DNA of 64,000 bases from Dietzia lutea (GCF_003096075.1 NZ_CP015449.1:3093001-3157000); one strand, 5' to 3'; shown: positions 1 through 8,886, counted from the stretch's first letter. A program made the numbers and translations. The notes: generated from the letters alone by a model not told the origin.

Positions 1-1
1 C

Positions 2-157
2 GCGACCCGCCAGGTGCGTTTTGCTTTCTTCGCCCAGCCCGGCGGCGGGGTGCTCGAGTGTTATCAGCGCGACCGGCCGATTCTCGACATGTACGCGATG
101 GTGCGTGACGCCGCTGCGGGGTGGGACGGTTCGGACCCCGTCCGTTCTCTACGCTGA
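2..157 (+). CDS. C-terminal fragment of a gene cut by the window start, possibly a VOC-family protein
   Basis: The frame is open from the first bases of the window and stops at TGA 155-157, giving the last 51 residues of a protein. The stretch GGGVLECYQRDRPI followed by a short helical tail with W and DPVR resembles the C-terminal strand of vicinal-oxygen-chelate (glyoxalase/extradiol dioxygenase-like) proteins, where the last metal-ligand glutamate sits in such a strand. This is a resemblance by eye only. The gene lies about 100 bp upstream of the aldehyde dehydrogenase on the same strand, so it may belong to the same catabolic block. Confidence 0.4.
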   Translation, partial: ATRQVRFAFFAQPGGGVLECYQRDRPILDMYAMVRDAAAGWDGSDPVRSLR

Positions 158-182
158 CTAGTTTCTATAGCATGTGTCTTTT

Positions 183-212
183 TTGACAGAGCAACTTGTA
201 AGTCGCTACTGT
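183..212 (+). promoter_or_regulatory. Candidate sigma-A promoter for the aldehyde dehydrogenase operon
   Basis: TTGACA at 183-188 is followed after 18 nt by TACTGT at 207-212, which fits TANNNT. The predicted start is near 218-220, leaving a 5-prime leader of about 38 nt before the ATG at 257. The spacing is 1 nt longer than ideal. The position just after the end of the upstream gene supports it. Confidence 0.45.
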
Positions 213-256
213 GACCGAGACAACAGGACCCTGTCTGACTGGAAGAGGTAGGGAGC

Positions 257-1666
257 ATGGAGACTCGTCCGTCCGCGTATATAGCGGGTCGTTGGCGTTC
301 GGGGGTCGACAGTGTCGATGTCCACGACTCGGTCGACGGATCTGTGATCGCGTCGGTGGGGATGTCCGGGGCGGATGACGTCGATGACGCCGTGCGTGCC
401 GCCCGGGCGGCGTTCGCCGGGTGGTCGGCCACGAGTGTCGAGGAGCGTCTGGCGATGCTGTCGGCTCTGGCCGACGGTCTGTCCGAACGGGCCGGTGACA
501 TCGCGGTCTCGAGTGCGCGCGAGGTCGGCTCGATCCTCGCGTTCGGTGAGCGCGTCCAGGCCGGGCTCCCGGTCGCGGTCCTGCGCACCACCATCGAGGC
601 GATGCGTTCGGTCGGCGAGGAGCGGATCGGGAACTCGCGCGTTCGCGGGCTTCCGATCGGTGTCGTAGCGGCGATCACCCCGTGGAACTATCCGCTGTAC
701 CAGGTCGTGGCCAAGCTGGCCCCGGCCCTGGCCGCTGGCTGTACTGCGGTGATCAAGCCGCCGCAGCAGGCCCCGTTGACGGCGTACATCCTCGTCGAGG
801 AGCTCGAGCGGGCGGGCGTTCCCGCCGGTGTGGTCAACGTGGTCCAGGGGCGTGGCTCGGTGGTCGGCGAGGCGTTGTCGTCGCATCCGGACGTCGACTT
901 CGTGAGTTTCACCGGTTCCACCGGCGCCGGCGCCACGATCGCCCAGAACGCCGCCCGGAACGTGACGAAGGTGGCCCTGGAGCTCGGCGGCAAATCCGCG
1001 ACGATCGTGACCGAGGATGCCGATCTGGACCTGGTGATCCCCGCCGCGGTCAACGGGTACCTGGTCAACAACGGTCAGACCTGCGCCGCGATGACCCGGC
1101 TCGTGGTGCCCCGTCGTCTCCTCGGTGAGATCGAGGACCGGTTGGTCGCCGCCACGGCCGAGCGGGTGGTCGGCGATCCGAGACAATCCGACACGTCCGT
1201 CGGGCCGATGGTCTCGGCGGCGCAGTGCCGATCGGTGCTGGACTACATCCGGGACGGGATGAACAGCTCACGCCTTCTGCTGGGCGGGACCGATCGTCCC
1301 GCGGAGTTGACGGGTGGCCACTTCGTGATGCCGACGATCTTCTCCGAGGTCGATCCGGACGCCAGGATCGCTCAGGAGGAGATCTTCGGTCCGGTCCTGG
1401 TGATCCACGCGGTCGAGGGCGAGGACGAGGCGGTCGCCGTGGCGAACAACTCGCAGTACGGGCTGTCGGGGTCGGTGTGGACCTCCGATCCCGAGCACGG
1501 GGCCCGTCTGGCGCGTCGGATGCGCACGGGTCAGGTCGCAGTCAACGGTGGTGCCTTCAACCCCGCCGCGCCCTTCGGCGGGTTCAAGCAGTCCGGATAC
1601 GGACGAGAACTCGGACGCTACGGAATCAACGAGTACCTGGAGCCGCAGTCCGTCCAGATGCCCTGA
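257..1666 (+). CDS. NAD(P)-dependent aldehyde dehydrogenase
   Basis: This 469-aa protein has the full aldehyde dehydrogenase fold signature: TPWNYP with the oxyanion Asn144, the cofactor-binding Lys167 in AVIKP, FTGSTGAG at 218-225, the general base Glu242 in LELGGK, the catalytic Cys276 in NNGQTCA and EIFGPV further on. It should oxidise an aldehyde to an acid or acyl-CoA in the cytoplasm. GGTAGGGA sits just before the ATG. The E1 alpha gene follows after 35 nt on the same strand, so the two are likely cotranscribed. The natural substrate cannot be inferred; the context suggests a catabolic intermediate. Confidence 0.9.
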   Translation: METRPSAYIAGRWRSGVDSVDVHDSVDGSVIASVGMSGADDVDDAVRAARAAFAGWSATSVEERLAMLSALADGLSERAGDIAVSSAREVGSILAFGERVQAGLPVAVLRTTIEAMRSVGEERIGNSRVRGLPIGVVAAITPWNYPLYQVVAKLAPALAAGCTAVIKPPQQAPLTAYILVEELERAGVPAGVVNVVQGRGSVVGEALSSHPDVDFVSFTGSTGAGATIAQNAARNVTKVALELGGKSATIVTEDADLDLVIPAAVNGYLVNNGQTCAAMTRLVVPRRLLGEIEDRLVAATAERVVGDPRQSDTSVGPMVSAAQCRSVLDYIRDGMNSSRLLLGGTDRPAELTGGHFVMPTIFSEVDPDARIAQEEIFGPVLVIHAVEGEDEAVAVANNSQYGLSGSVWTSDPEHGARLARRMRTGQVAVNGGAFNPAAPFGGFKQSGYGRELGRYGINEYLEPQSVQMP

Positions 1667-1701
1667 CAGGCCAGGACACGGCTGAAGATGAGGAGAACAA
1701 G

Positions 1702-2721
1702 GTGACAGCAACGACAATCGAGTCGGACGCGGGAACGCAGGACGTCCCGTCGTCCGAGGTGCGGCGGGACATGTACCGCCTGATGGTGGAGATCCGTCAC
1801 TTCGAGAAGCGGTGGATGAGGATCTTCAACTCCGGCAAGACCGGGCCGGGCCACTCGTCCATCGGCATGGAGGCGATCGCGGCCGCATTCGGCACTCTGC
1901 TGGGTGAGGGGGACAAGACCTACGCCACCTACCGTGGTCACGCCCACACCCTGGCCCGTGGCGTGCCGATGAACGAGACGATGGCCGAACTGCTCGGTCG
2001 GGCCACCGGCCTCAACGGCGGCAAGGGTGGCTCGATGCACCTGACGAGCGTCGATCACGGGATGATGGGTTCGTACGCGATCATCGGTGCGCACCTGCCG
2101 GTGGCCACCGGCGCCGCCCTGGCCTCGAAGTACAAGGGTGAGGACACGGTCACCGTGTGCTTCTTCGGGGACGGCACCACCAATATCGGTGCCTTCCACG
2201 AGGCGATTAACCTAGCCGCCATCTGGTCGCTTCCGGTGATCTTCGTCTGCGAGAACAACCAGTACATGGAGTACACGCCGATCCGGGACGTCACCGCCGT
2301 GGACCGGCCCGCCGCCGATCGTGCCGCCTCGTACGGGCTGCCGGCCATCGAGGTCGACGGCAACGACCCGGACCTGCTCCACGCCGCGGCGAGCGCCGCC
2401 ATCGAGCGTGCCCGCGCGGGTCAGGGTCCGAGCCTGATCGAGGCGGTCACCTACCGCCATCTGGGACATGCCAGCGCCGACCCGGGCAAGTACCGGCCTC
2501 AGGAGGAGATCGACGAGTGGATCGGCCGCGACCCGGTCCCCATGTACAAGGCGCGTCTGGTGGAGGCCGGGGTGCCAGCCGAGGATCTTGACGAGATGGA
2601 ACAGCAGATCATTCAGCGGGTGGAGCAGGCCGCGGACTTCGCGCTCGCCTCCCCGTTGCCGGCAGTGGATACGTTGATGACCAACGTGTGGGCGAATGGA
2701 GATTCCTCGTGGCGACGATGA
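1702..2721 (+). CDS. Thiamine-diphosphate 2-oxoacid/acetoin dehydrogenase E1 component, alpha subunit
   Basis: This 339-aa protein is an E1 alpha subunit. The ThDP motif starts with GDG at 156-158 and ends with the paired asparagines at 185-186 (CENNQY), the classical 28-residue spacing. GGKGGSMH at 107-113 and the HLGHAS loop near the C-terminus are also typical. With the next gene it should form an alpha2-beta2 decarboxylase acting on a 2-oxoacid or acetoin. The GTG start at 1702 is preceded by AGGAG at 1691-1695 with 6 nt spacing. Longer in-frame starts upstream lie inside the aldehyde dehydrogenase gene and look wrong. No E2 or E3 gene is nearby, which is odd for this family. Confidence 0.9.
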   Translation: MTATTIESDAGTQDVPSSEVRRDMYRLMVEIRHFEKRWMRIFNSGKTGPGHSSIGMEAIAAAFGTLLGEGDKTYATYRGHAHTLARGVPMNETMAELLGRATGLNGGKGGSMHLTSVDHGMMGSYAIIGAHLPVATGAALASKYKGEDTVTVCFFGDGTTNIGAFHEAINLAAIWSLPVIFVCENNQYMEYTPIRDVTAVDRPAADRAASYGLPAIEVDGNDPDLLHAAASAAIERARAGQGPSLIEAVTYRHLGHASADPGKYRPQEEIDEWIGRDPVPMYKARLVEAGVPAEDLDEMEQQIIQRVEQAADFALASPLPAVDTLMTNVWANGDSSWRR

Positions 2722-3689
2722 CCTACCGCGCGGCCGTGACCCGCGCCATCCAGCAGGAGATGCGACATGACGACCGCGTCTTCCTCATCGGGGAGGACGT
2801 CGCCAAACCGGGCGGTGTCTTCAAGACCACCGGCGGGCTGCTCGACGAGTTCGGCCCCCGCAGGGTGATGGACACCCCGATCTCGGAGCAGGCCATCATC
2901 GGTGCCGCGATGGGCGCGGCGTCCTCGGGGCTGCGTCCGATCGCCGAGATGATGTTCGCCGACTTCGTCCTGGTGGCGCAGGACCTGGTGTCCAACCAGA
3001 TCGCCAAGTCCTCGTACATGACCAACGGCCAGCTCCCGCTGCCCCTGGTGATCCGGTTCAACGCCGGTGGGGGGTTGCGTTTCGGCGCCCAGCACTCGCA
3101 GAGCGTGGAGAACTGGCTGATGGCGATCCCCGGCCTGAAGGTCGTGGCCCCGTCCACCCCGGCCGATGTCATCGGCCTGATGGCCGCCGCCGTACGCGAT
3201 CCCGATCCGGTGATGTTCGTCGAACACAAGGGCCTGTTGTCGTCCAAGGGAGAGGTCCCCGACGGTGACATCGTCGACGAGCTCGGCAAGGCCAAGGTCG
3301 TCCGCGAGGGCCGAGACGCCACGATCGTCGCCGTGGGCATGATGGTCGGTCGCGCCCTGAAAGCGGCGGAGTTCCTGGCCGCCGACGGCGTCGACTGCCA
3401 GGTCATCGACGTGCGCTCCCTGGTGCCCCTGGACACCACCACGATCCTGGAGGCAGTGCGGTCCACGGGGCGCCTGATCACCGTCGAGGAGAACCCCCGT
3501 CTGTGTGGCTGGGGAGCGGAGATCTGCTCCATCGTCGTCGAGGAAATCTTCTCCTCCTTGACCGCCGCCCCCGTGCGTATCACCACCCCGCACATCCCAC
3601 TGCCCCACGCCGGGGTGCTCGAGGACGCCGCGATACCGTCCGTCGACCGGATCATGGAGACCGTCCGCGGGGCATACGCCCGGGTGTGA
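2709..3689 (+). CDS. Thiamine-diphosphate 2-oxoacid/acetoin dehydrogenase E1 component, beta subunit
   Basis: The 326-aa protein carries the beta-subunit landmarks: IGEDVAKPGGVFKTT, DTPISEQAIIGAAMG, EMMFADFVLVAQD, the alpha-beta interface stretch RFNAGGG and the transketolase C-terminal domain with VIDVRSLVPLD. It partners the preceding E1 alpha. GTG at 2709 follows TGGAGA with good spacing and overlaps the alpha gene by 13 nt. An ATG at 2718 forms an ATGA overlap with the alpha stop and is the alternative start. Tight coupling implies stoichiometric production. A strong hairpin follows the stop. Confidence 0.9.
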   Translation: MATMTYRAAVTRAIQQEMRHDDRVFLIGEDVAKPGGVFKTTGGLLDEFGPRRVMDTPISEQAIIGAAMGAASSGLRPIAEMMFADFVLVAQDLVSNQIAKSSYMTNGQLPLPLVIRFNAGGGLRFGAQHSQSVENWLMAIPGLKVVAPSTPADVIGLMAAAVRDPDPVMFVEHKGLLSSKGEVPDGDIVDELGKAKVVREGRDATIVAVGMMVGRALKAAEFLAADGVDCQVIDVRSLVPLDTTTILEAVRSTGRLITVEENPRLCGWGAEICSIVVEEIFSSLTAAPVRITTPHIPLPHAGVLEDAAIPSVDRIMETVRGAYARV

Positions 3690-3727
3690 CCCGGTGCCCA
3701 CCGGCGATCCGGTGAGCACTCGGATGC

Positions 3728-3773
3728 ACGAGGAACCGGGCCGGGAGACCACTCTCCCGGCCCGGTTCCTCGT
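3728..3773 (+). terminator. Long perfect hairpin, intrinsic terminator
   Basis: The arms at 3728-3748 and 3753-3773 are perfectly complementary over 21 bp with a CCAC loop. There is no T tract, which is common for GC-rich actinobacterial terminators. It sits 39 nt after the E1 beta stop and between two converging units (E1 beta on plus, acyl-CoA dehydrogenase on minus), so it can serve both directions. Confidence 0.85.
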
Positions 3774-3902
3774 TGTGGTGCGGGCATCGGCGGCGCCCAT
3801 CGCCGACCTGGAAGGGGTGGACTCGAGCCACTGGCACAGGAGGCGGCCGCGACTGATGACCGGCCCCTGCGGCGGGCGGGATCGCTCGGTGCGGTGGGGC
3901 CG

Positions 3903-5156
3903 TCAGTGGTCTCGCGGGACGCGGTTGAACGGCACGTCCTTGTCGATGCGGGGCTCGGGGGGCAGGCCCAGGACCCGTTCGCCAATGATGTTGCGCTGGA
4001 CCTCGTCGGTGCCGCCGGCGATGTGGAAGCCGGGGGCGCCCAGGACGTGCTCGCCCCACGAGTAGGTGCCCCACTGTCCGGTGTCGGCGGTGAGCCTGGA
4101 GCCCAGCGCGGCGGTGGCGACCTCGGAGTACCGGCTGAGGTTGCGGGCCCAGAGCAGTTTGCGCACCGAGCCGACCGCCCCGGGGGCCTCCCCGCGCACG
4201 GAGGCGTTGCTGATGCGCTGACCGACCAGTTCCAGTACCCGGGTCTCGATCCAGGCGTCGGTGAGTCGACGCCTGGTGTCGGGGTCCTGTCCGCGCCCGC
4301 ACCGACCGACCAGGTCCAGGAGCTGGGCGAAGGTCCCGCCGACCTGGCGGTGACCGGCGTTGCCGCGCTCGAAACCCAAGGTCGTCAGGGCGGTCTTCCA
4401 GCCGCCGCCAATCTCCCCGAGTCGGTCGGTGTCGGGGATGCGGACATCGGTGAGGAAGACCTCGTAGAACGACGATCCCCCCGACATCTGGCGGATCGGG
4501 CGGACCTCGACCCCGGGGGTGTCCATGGCGAGCATGAAGGCCGTCAGGCCCCGGTGTTTGGGCACGCTCGGATCCGTGCGGGCGATGAGCTCGCCGTAGT
4601 GGGCGAACCCGGCGCCGGACGTCCAGACCTTCTGGCCGTTGACGATCCAGTCGTCGCCGTCGCGCTCGGCCCGCGTGGTCAACCCGGCCAGGTCCGATCC
4701 CGCGGCAGGCTCGGAGAACAACTGGCATGCCAGCAGCTGGGCCCGCAGCATCGGGGCCACGAAGCGCTCCCGCTGCTGGGCGTTGCCCAGTGCGGCGATG
4801 GTCGGGGCGATGAGTCCGACGGTGACACCGTGCAGTTCCGTCGACGGTGGCGTGAGGAAGCGGGACTCCTCCTCGGCGAACGCATGCAGGTACGGCGAGG
4901 GCAAACCGAGTCCCCCGAACTCGGTGGGCATGCCGATCGCGCCGTAGCCGGCCTCGTACTTCTCCCGCTGCCAGGCGCACGCCGCCTCGATGAGCTCCGC
5001 CTCCTGCTCGAAGGACAGATTGTGGAAGATCGGAACCGCGTCCGATCTCGAGGAGTCCTGCGCGATCTCCGACGACCGCAGGGGCAGCCGCTCCGAGAGC
5101 CACTGGCGGGCCTGCAGGCGCCAGTCGGCGAGATCGGGATACGAGTCAGACATCAT
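3903..5156 (-). CDS. Acyl-CoA dehydrogenase family protein
   Basis: This 417-aa flavoprotein matches the large bacterial acyl-CoA dehydrogenases: the N-terminal helical domain with EFGGLGLPSPY, the FAD/substrate strand QLFSEPAAGSDLAGLTT, VNGQKVWTSGA, and a C-terminal domain with LGFERGNAG and GGTDEVQRNIIGERVLGL. It should desaturate an acyl-CoA and pass electrons to ETF. The start at 5156 (double ATG) has AGGAG 8 nt upstream; the longer reading frame to 5354 would overlap the TetR gene. It is divergent from the TetR regulator with about 130 bp between, so that regulator probably controls it. Confidence 0.88.
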   Translation of the reverse strand: MMSDSYPDLADWRLQARQWLSERLPLRSSEIAQDSSRSDAVPIFHNLSFEQEAELIEAACAWQREKYEAGYGAIGMPTEFGGLGLPSPYLHAFAEEESRFLTPPSTELHGVTVGLIAPTIAALGNAQQRERFVAPMLRAQLLACQLFSEPAAGSDLAGLTTRAERDGDDWIVNGQKVWTSGAGFAHYGELIARTDPSVPKHRGLTAFMLAMDTPGVEVRPIRQMSGGSSFYEVFLTDVRIPDTDRLGEIGGGWKTALTTLGFERGNAGHRQVGGTFAQLLDLVGRCGRGQDPDTRRRLTDAWIETRVLELVGQRISNASVRGEAPGAVGSVRKLLWARNLSRYSEVATAALGSRLTADTGQWGTYSWGEHVLGAPGFHIAGGTDEVQRNIIGERVLGLPPEPRIDKDVPFNRVPRDH

Positions 5157-5287
5157 GTTCCTTACTCCTGGGGGGCGAGTGGGTGTGCGAGACGATCGAT
5201 CGGCCGCCACCTCGCTGTGGGCGATGGGATAACCTCGAGGCACGATGTGAGGCGCGCCGCCCTCACCCGGTTGTCGAGGGAGGTCGA

Positions 5288-5899
5288 GTGGCAGGCACCA
5301 GCAAGAAGCCGGCGCACCGGCCCTCGCGTCGGCCGCAGATCCTGCGGGCCGCACTGGAGGAGTTCGGGGTCACGGGTGTGCAGGGTGGGGACCTGGCCGC
5401 GATGTCGGTGATCGCCGATCGTGCCGGCGTCACGGCTGCGGCGATGTACTACCACTTCGCCTCCAAGTCCGACCTGCTGGTCTCGCTGCTCGAGTGCGCC
5501 GAGCCGGACATCGACGCGCTGTTGGACGAGGTCGCCCCCACACAGGAGGCCACCGCGTGGGCCGGATCGATGATCGAGGCCTTCACCCGGTGGGTCCGCC
5601 GGGACCCTCTCATGGCCCGCTTCTACTTCATCACCGCGCCGTCGGTCGCCGCTCCCGAGGTTCGTGACGCCTACGACGCCTCGCAGCAGGCGTTCACCCG
5701 ACGACTGGTCGAGGTGCTGGGCAGGCTGCGCCCGGAGGCCGGCGAACTCGAACTGTGGACACAGGCGGTCGCACTCCTGGCCCTGATGCACGAGGTCGTG
5801 GTGACCACCTTGCAGGACAGACTTCCGGCGGGCCGTGGCTTCGCGACGACCGAACGAGCCGCACGAGCCATCGCGTGCTCGCTCGTGGGCGGGACCTGA
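5288..5899 (+). CDS. TetR/AcrR-family transcriptional regulator
   Basis: This 203-aa protein has an N-terminal TetR helix-turn-helix (MSVIADRAGVTAAAMYYHF, residues about 40-58, with the signature YYHFASKSDLL) and a helical ligand-binding domain. The GTG at 5288 is preceded by GAGGGAGG, which favours it over the ATG at 5183. It lies between two acyl-CoA dehydrogenases, divergent from one and convergent with the other. TetR proteins so placed usually sense an acyl-CoA and repress the neighbouring operons; this is inference from position. Confidence 0.85.
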   Translation: MAGTSKKPAHRPSRRPQILRAALEEFGVTGVQGGDLAAMSVIADRAGVTAAAMYYHFASKSDLLVSLLECAEPDIDALLDEVAPTQEATAWAGSMIEAFTRWVRRDPLMARFYFITAPSVAAPEVRDAYDASQQAFTRRLVEVLGRLRPEAGELELWTQAVALLALMHEVVVTTLQDRLPAGRGFATTERAARAIACSLVGGT

Positions 5900-6048
5900 C
5901 GGCCCCGACGTCGGCTCTGTCATCGTCATCTCCGGTGTCCGGCCATCTGTTTCCGTATCGCCTGTAAAGAAACTACTGCACTCGTAGTGGCTTGTCACTC
6001 ACGCTCGCCCACTGCCGTCGGGGCACGATGCGACCTGCGCATGCCGCG

Positions 6049-6086
6049 GCCGGCGCCCGGCACTGGGCATGCGGGTGGGCGCCGGC
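6049..6086. terminator. Bidirectional hairpin between convergent genes
   Basis: A 10-bp perfect stem (6049-6058 with 6077-6086, GCCGGCGCCC) encloses an 18-nt loop. It sits between the ends of the TetR gene and the next acyl-CoA dehydrogenase, where a terminator is expected in both directions. A weaker ACTAC/GTAGT repeat lies at 5973-5988. Confidence 0.55.
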
Positions 6087-6096
6087 GATGGCGGTC

Positions 6097-7257
6097 TCAG
6101 CCGGAGTGCGCGGACTTGAGATGTCTGGCGATCTGCTGCTGCTGGATCTGCGAAGTGCCCTCGAACAACCGGAACAGACGCACGTCCCGGTAGAAGCGGC
6201 TGATGGCGTGTTCGGAGAAATATCCGGCGCCACCGAGGACCTGGACGGCACGGTCGGCCACCCGGCAGGCCATCTCACTGCAGAAGTACTTCGCGGCGGA
6301 GATCTCCGGGACGGGGATCGGCCCCACATCGAACTGCTGCGCGCAGTGCAGCACCAGGGCCCGCCCGGCCAGGGTCTCGGCCTGGCTGTCGGCCAACAGG
6401 TTCTCGACCGACTGGAAATCGGCGATCGGCTGCCCGAACTGGTGACGGCCCAGGGCGTAGGTCGTCGCCTCCTCGACCAGCCGCATGGCCTGACCCACGC
6501 AGGTGGCCGCCACATGGGTGCGGGCGGAGTTGATACCGCGCAGCGCCGAGCGCAGACCGTTGCCCTCGACGCCGCCGATGAGGGCGCCCGCCGGAACCCG
6601 GCAGTCCTCGAAGTGGACTTCGGTGCTCAGAGACCCCCGCTGGCCCATCATCGGCTTCTGCGGGTCCACCCGCAGGCCGGGCGTGCCGGCCGGGACCAGG
6701 AAACCGGACATGCCCGCGCTGCCGTCGCCACCGGTACGGGCGTATACCAGGAACAGGTCCGCGATGGGCGCATTGGTGATGTAACGCTTGTGTCCGTTGA
6801 TCACATACTCGTCGCCGTCACGGGTGGCGGTGGTGCGGGCCGACCCCGCGTCGGATCCGGCCTCCGGCTCGGTCAGCGCGAAGGCGGCCGTGCACTGACC
6901 CGACGCCATCGCCGGCAGCCACCGGCTGCGCTGCTCGTCGGTGCCGTGATCGAGCAGCGCCTGCGAGCACAACCCGATGGTGGAGGAGAATCGCGACCGA
7001 TACGCCGCGGCGGCCTGGGTGAACTCCATGGTGAGCCGGACCTGCTCGGTCATCGACCAGCCCAGGCCCCCGTACTGGCGGGGAATGCTGATGGCGAACA
7101 GGCCGAGCTCGCGCATCCGCTCCACCAGGTCCTCGGGAATCCGGTCCTCCCGCTCGACCTCCCCTTCGCGTGGCCGCAGTTCCTCCTGCGAGAAGCGCCG
7201 GATCACATCCAGATACTCGTCGAATCCCATGTCTCGGATTGAGTCCCTCAACGCCAC
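6097..7257 (-). CDS. Acyl-CoA dehydrogenase (short/medium-chain type)
   Basis: A 386-aa protein of typical acyl-CoA dehydrogenase length. It has IPRQYGGLGWSM, FALTEPEAGSDAGS, INGHKRYITNAP, GRHQFGQPI and the C-terminal FEGTSQIQ, where Glu366 is the expected catalytic base. The best start is unclear. GTG at 7257 touches AGGA directly, TTG at 7251 has better spacing from AGGAG, and ATG at 7230 is also in frame. It is transcribed away from the acyl-CoA ligase across a shared 91-bp promoter region. It should catalyse alpha-beta desaturation of a CoA ester made by that ligase. Confidence 0.9.
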   Translation of the reverse strand: MALRDSIRDMGFDEYLDVIRRFSQEELRPREGEVEREDRIPEDLVERMRELGLFAISIPRQYGGLGWSMTEQVRLTMEFTQAAAAYRSRFSSTIGLCSQALLDHGTDEQRSRWLPAMASGQCTAAFALTEPEAGSDAGSARTTATRDGDEYVINGHKRYITNAPIADLFLVYARTGGDGSAGMSGFLVPAGTPGLRVDPQKPMMGQRGSLSTEVHFEDCRVPAGALIGGVEGNGLRSALRGINSARTHVAATCVGQAMRLVEEATTYALGRHQFGQPIADFQSVENLLADSQAETLAGRALVLHCAQQFDVGPIPVPEISAAKYFCSEMACRVADRAVQVLGGAGYFSEHAISRFYRDVRLFRLFEGTSQIQQQQIARHLKSAHSG

Positions 7258-7286
7258 TCCTGGTTATCTCGGTCACATTTCGATAC

Positions 7287-7319
7287 TTGACTCCGCCTAG
7301 AGTAAGAGCATAGGTTACT
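7287..7319 (+). promoter_or_regulatory. Promoter with overlapping inverted repeat between divergent ligase and dehydrogenase genes
   Basis: TTGACT at 7287-7292 and TAGGTT at 7311-7316 (18-nt spacer) could form a sigma-A promoter reading into the ligase. The inverted repeat AGTAA (7301-7305) / TTACT (7315-7319) overlaps the -10 element, as an operator would. The TetR protein encoded 1.4 kb away is the obvious candidate binder. Confidence 0.4.
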
Positions 7320-7348
7320 GGGGTCAAGCCAAAGTAAGTCTGGACGGG

Positions 7349-8884
7349 ATGGAAGGCCGAAGCGTGGATGACCTGCTCATTGGATCATGGTCGATGCGCC
7401 CCGGAGTGGCTGTGGTCACGGACGAGGGCAGCGTGTCATGGGCGTCGTTGCGTGATCGCGTCGAACGCCTGGCCGCCGTGATCGATGAGCGCGTCCGCCC
7501 GGGTGGGCACGTCGCAGTCGCGGGGGCGAACACTCCCGAGACGCTCGTGTCGTACCTGGCCTGCCTGGTGTCCGGGCGGGCCCCGGTCGGGATCAACCCC
7601 AAGCTGGCGCGCGACGAGTTCGCCTATCTGATCGACGACGCCGGCATCGAGCTGCTCCTCGGGGGGGCCGGCGTGGCGCAGACGGTGGACAGTCTGGACA
7701 CCCGCCACGGATTCACCGGCCTCTACTGGGGTGGCGACGCGGCGGAGTCGTCCTGGCAGGCGGCCATCGAGGCCGCACAGCCCAACGGGACGCGTCCGGC
7801 GGCCGCCCCGGTCGCACCCCTGCTCTACACCTCGGGAACGAGCGGTCGCCCCAAGGGGACCCGCGTGCGGTGGGTCGCCGATCCCGGCCAGACCGTCGCC
7901 GAGCACATCGAGCAGCTCGCCTCCGCGGGCCGGATGCTGCCCGAGGGACCTCACCAGGTCGCCGGTCCGCTCTATCACAACGGTCCGCTGATCGCGGTGC
8001 GGGCACTGCTGGCCGGACGCACGATCGTGCTCCCGTCGCGCTTCGACGCGCGTGGATTCCTGCGTCTGGTGCAGGAGAACGGGTCGGCGTCCTCGGTCAT
8101 GGTCCCGACCCACCTGTCGCGCCTGCTGGCCCTGGAGTCGGCCGAGCGGGAGAGCTTCGACACCTCGAGCCTGCAGAAGGTCATCCTCACCGGGGCGGCG
8201 TGCCCGGCCGATGTCAAAAGAGCCGTCATCCGGTGGTGGGGGCCGGTGGTCGAGGAGGTCTACGGCGGCACCGAGTCCGGCACCCTGTGCCGGATCAGCG
8301 CGACCGAATGGCTCGACCACCCCGGATCGGTCGGCCGCACAGTCCCCGGCTTCCAGGCGGTGGTGGTCGACCGGGACGGCACCCCCCAGGACCCCGGGAC
8401 GACCGGGAGGCTGTACTTCCGGGACGCCTCACTGCGCGGAATCCAGTACCACAACGCCCCGGACAAGACCGCCCAGGCCCACCTCGAACCGGGCACCTTC
8501 ACCCTCGGCGACGTGGGATACCTCGACGCCGACGGCTACGTCCACATCACCGACCGGGACGTGGACATGGTGGTCTCCGGCGGGGTGAACATCTACCCCG
8601 CCGAGGTCGAGCGGGTGCTCTCGCAGTGTCCGGCGGTCACCGACGTCGCCGTGATCGGCGTACCTAACACCGACATGGGCGAGGAACTGCGCGCCCTGGT
8701 CAGCGTCAGCGGCCCGGTCACCGAGGCCGACCTCGACACGTTCTGTCGACAGCAACTGGCGGGCTATAAATGCCCGCGCAGCTACCAGTTCGTCGACCGA
8801 CTGCCCAGAAACGACATGGGCAAACTCAACAAGCGACAACTGCGCCAGACCTTCTGGCCTGACACCCGAACCATCGGAGGCTGA
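7349..8884 (+). CDS. AMP-forming acyl-CoA synthetase/ligase
   Basis: This 511-aa ANL-superfamily enzyme shows the P-loop-like core LLYTSGTSGRPKGT, EVYGGTES, GDVGYLDADGYVHITDR and a C-terminal PRNDMGKLNKRQLR whose lysine is the adenylation-catalysing residue. It should activate a carboxylic acid to its CoA thioester using ATP. ATG at 7349 gives the length listed. GTG at 7364 has the better ribosome site (GGAAGG, 7 nt spacing) and may be the true start. It begins a run of genes through SDR, ferredoxin and Rieske oxygenase with spacings of 2 nt or less, so this is one operon. Confidence 0.9.
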   Translation: MEGRSVDDLLIGSWSMRPGVAVVTDEGSVSWASLRDRVERLAAVIDERVRPGGHVAVAGANTPETLVSYLACLVSGRAPVGINPKLARDEFAYLIDDAGIELLLGGAGVAQTVDSLDTRHGFTGLYWGGDAAESSWQAAIEAAQPNGTRPAAAPVAPLLYTSGTSGRPKGTRVRWVADPGQTVAEHIEQLASAGRMLPEGPHQVAGPLYHNGPLIAVRALLAGRTIVLPSRFDARGFLRLVQENGSASSVMVPTHLSRLLALESAERESFDTSSLQKVILTGAACPADVKRAVIRWWGPVVEEVYGGTESGTLCRISATEWLDHPGSVGRTVPGFQAVVVDRDGTPQDPGTTGRLYFRDASLRGIQYHNAPDKTAQAHLEPGTFTLGDVGYLDADGYVHITDRDVDMVVSGGVNIYPAEVERVLSQCPAVTDVAVIGVPNTDMGEELRALVSVSGPVTEADLDTFCRQQLAGYKCPRSYQFVDRLPRNDMGKLNKRQLRQTFWPDTRTIGG

Positions 8885-8886
8885 CA

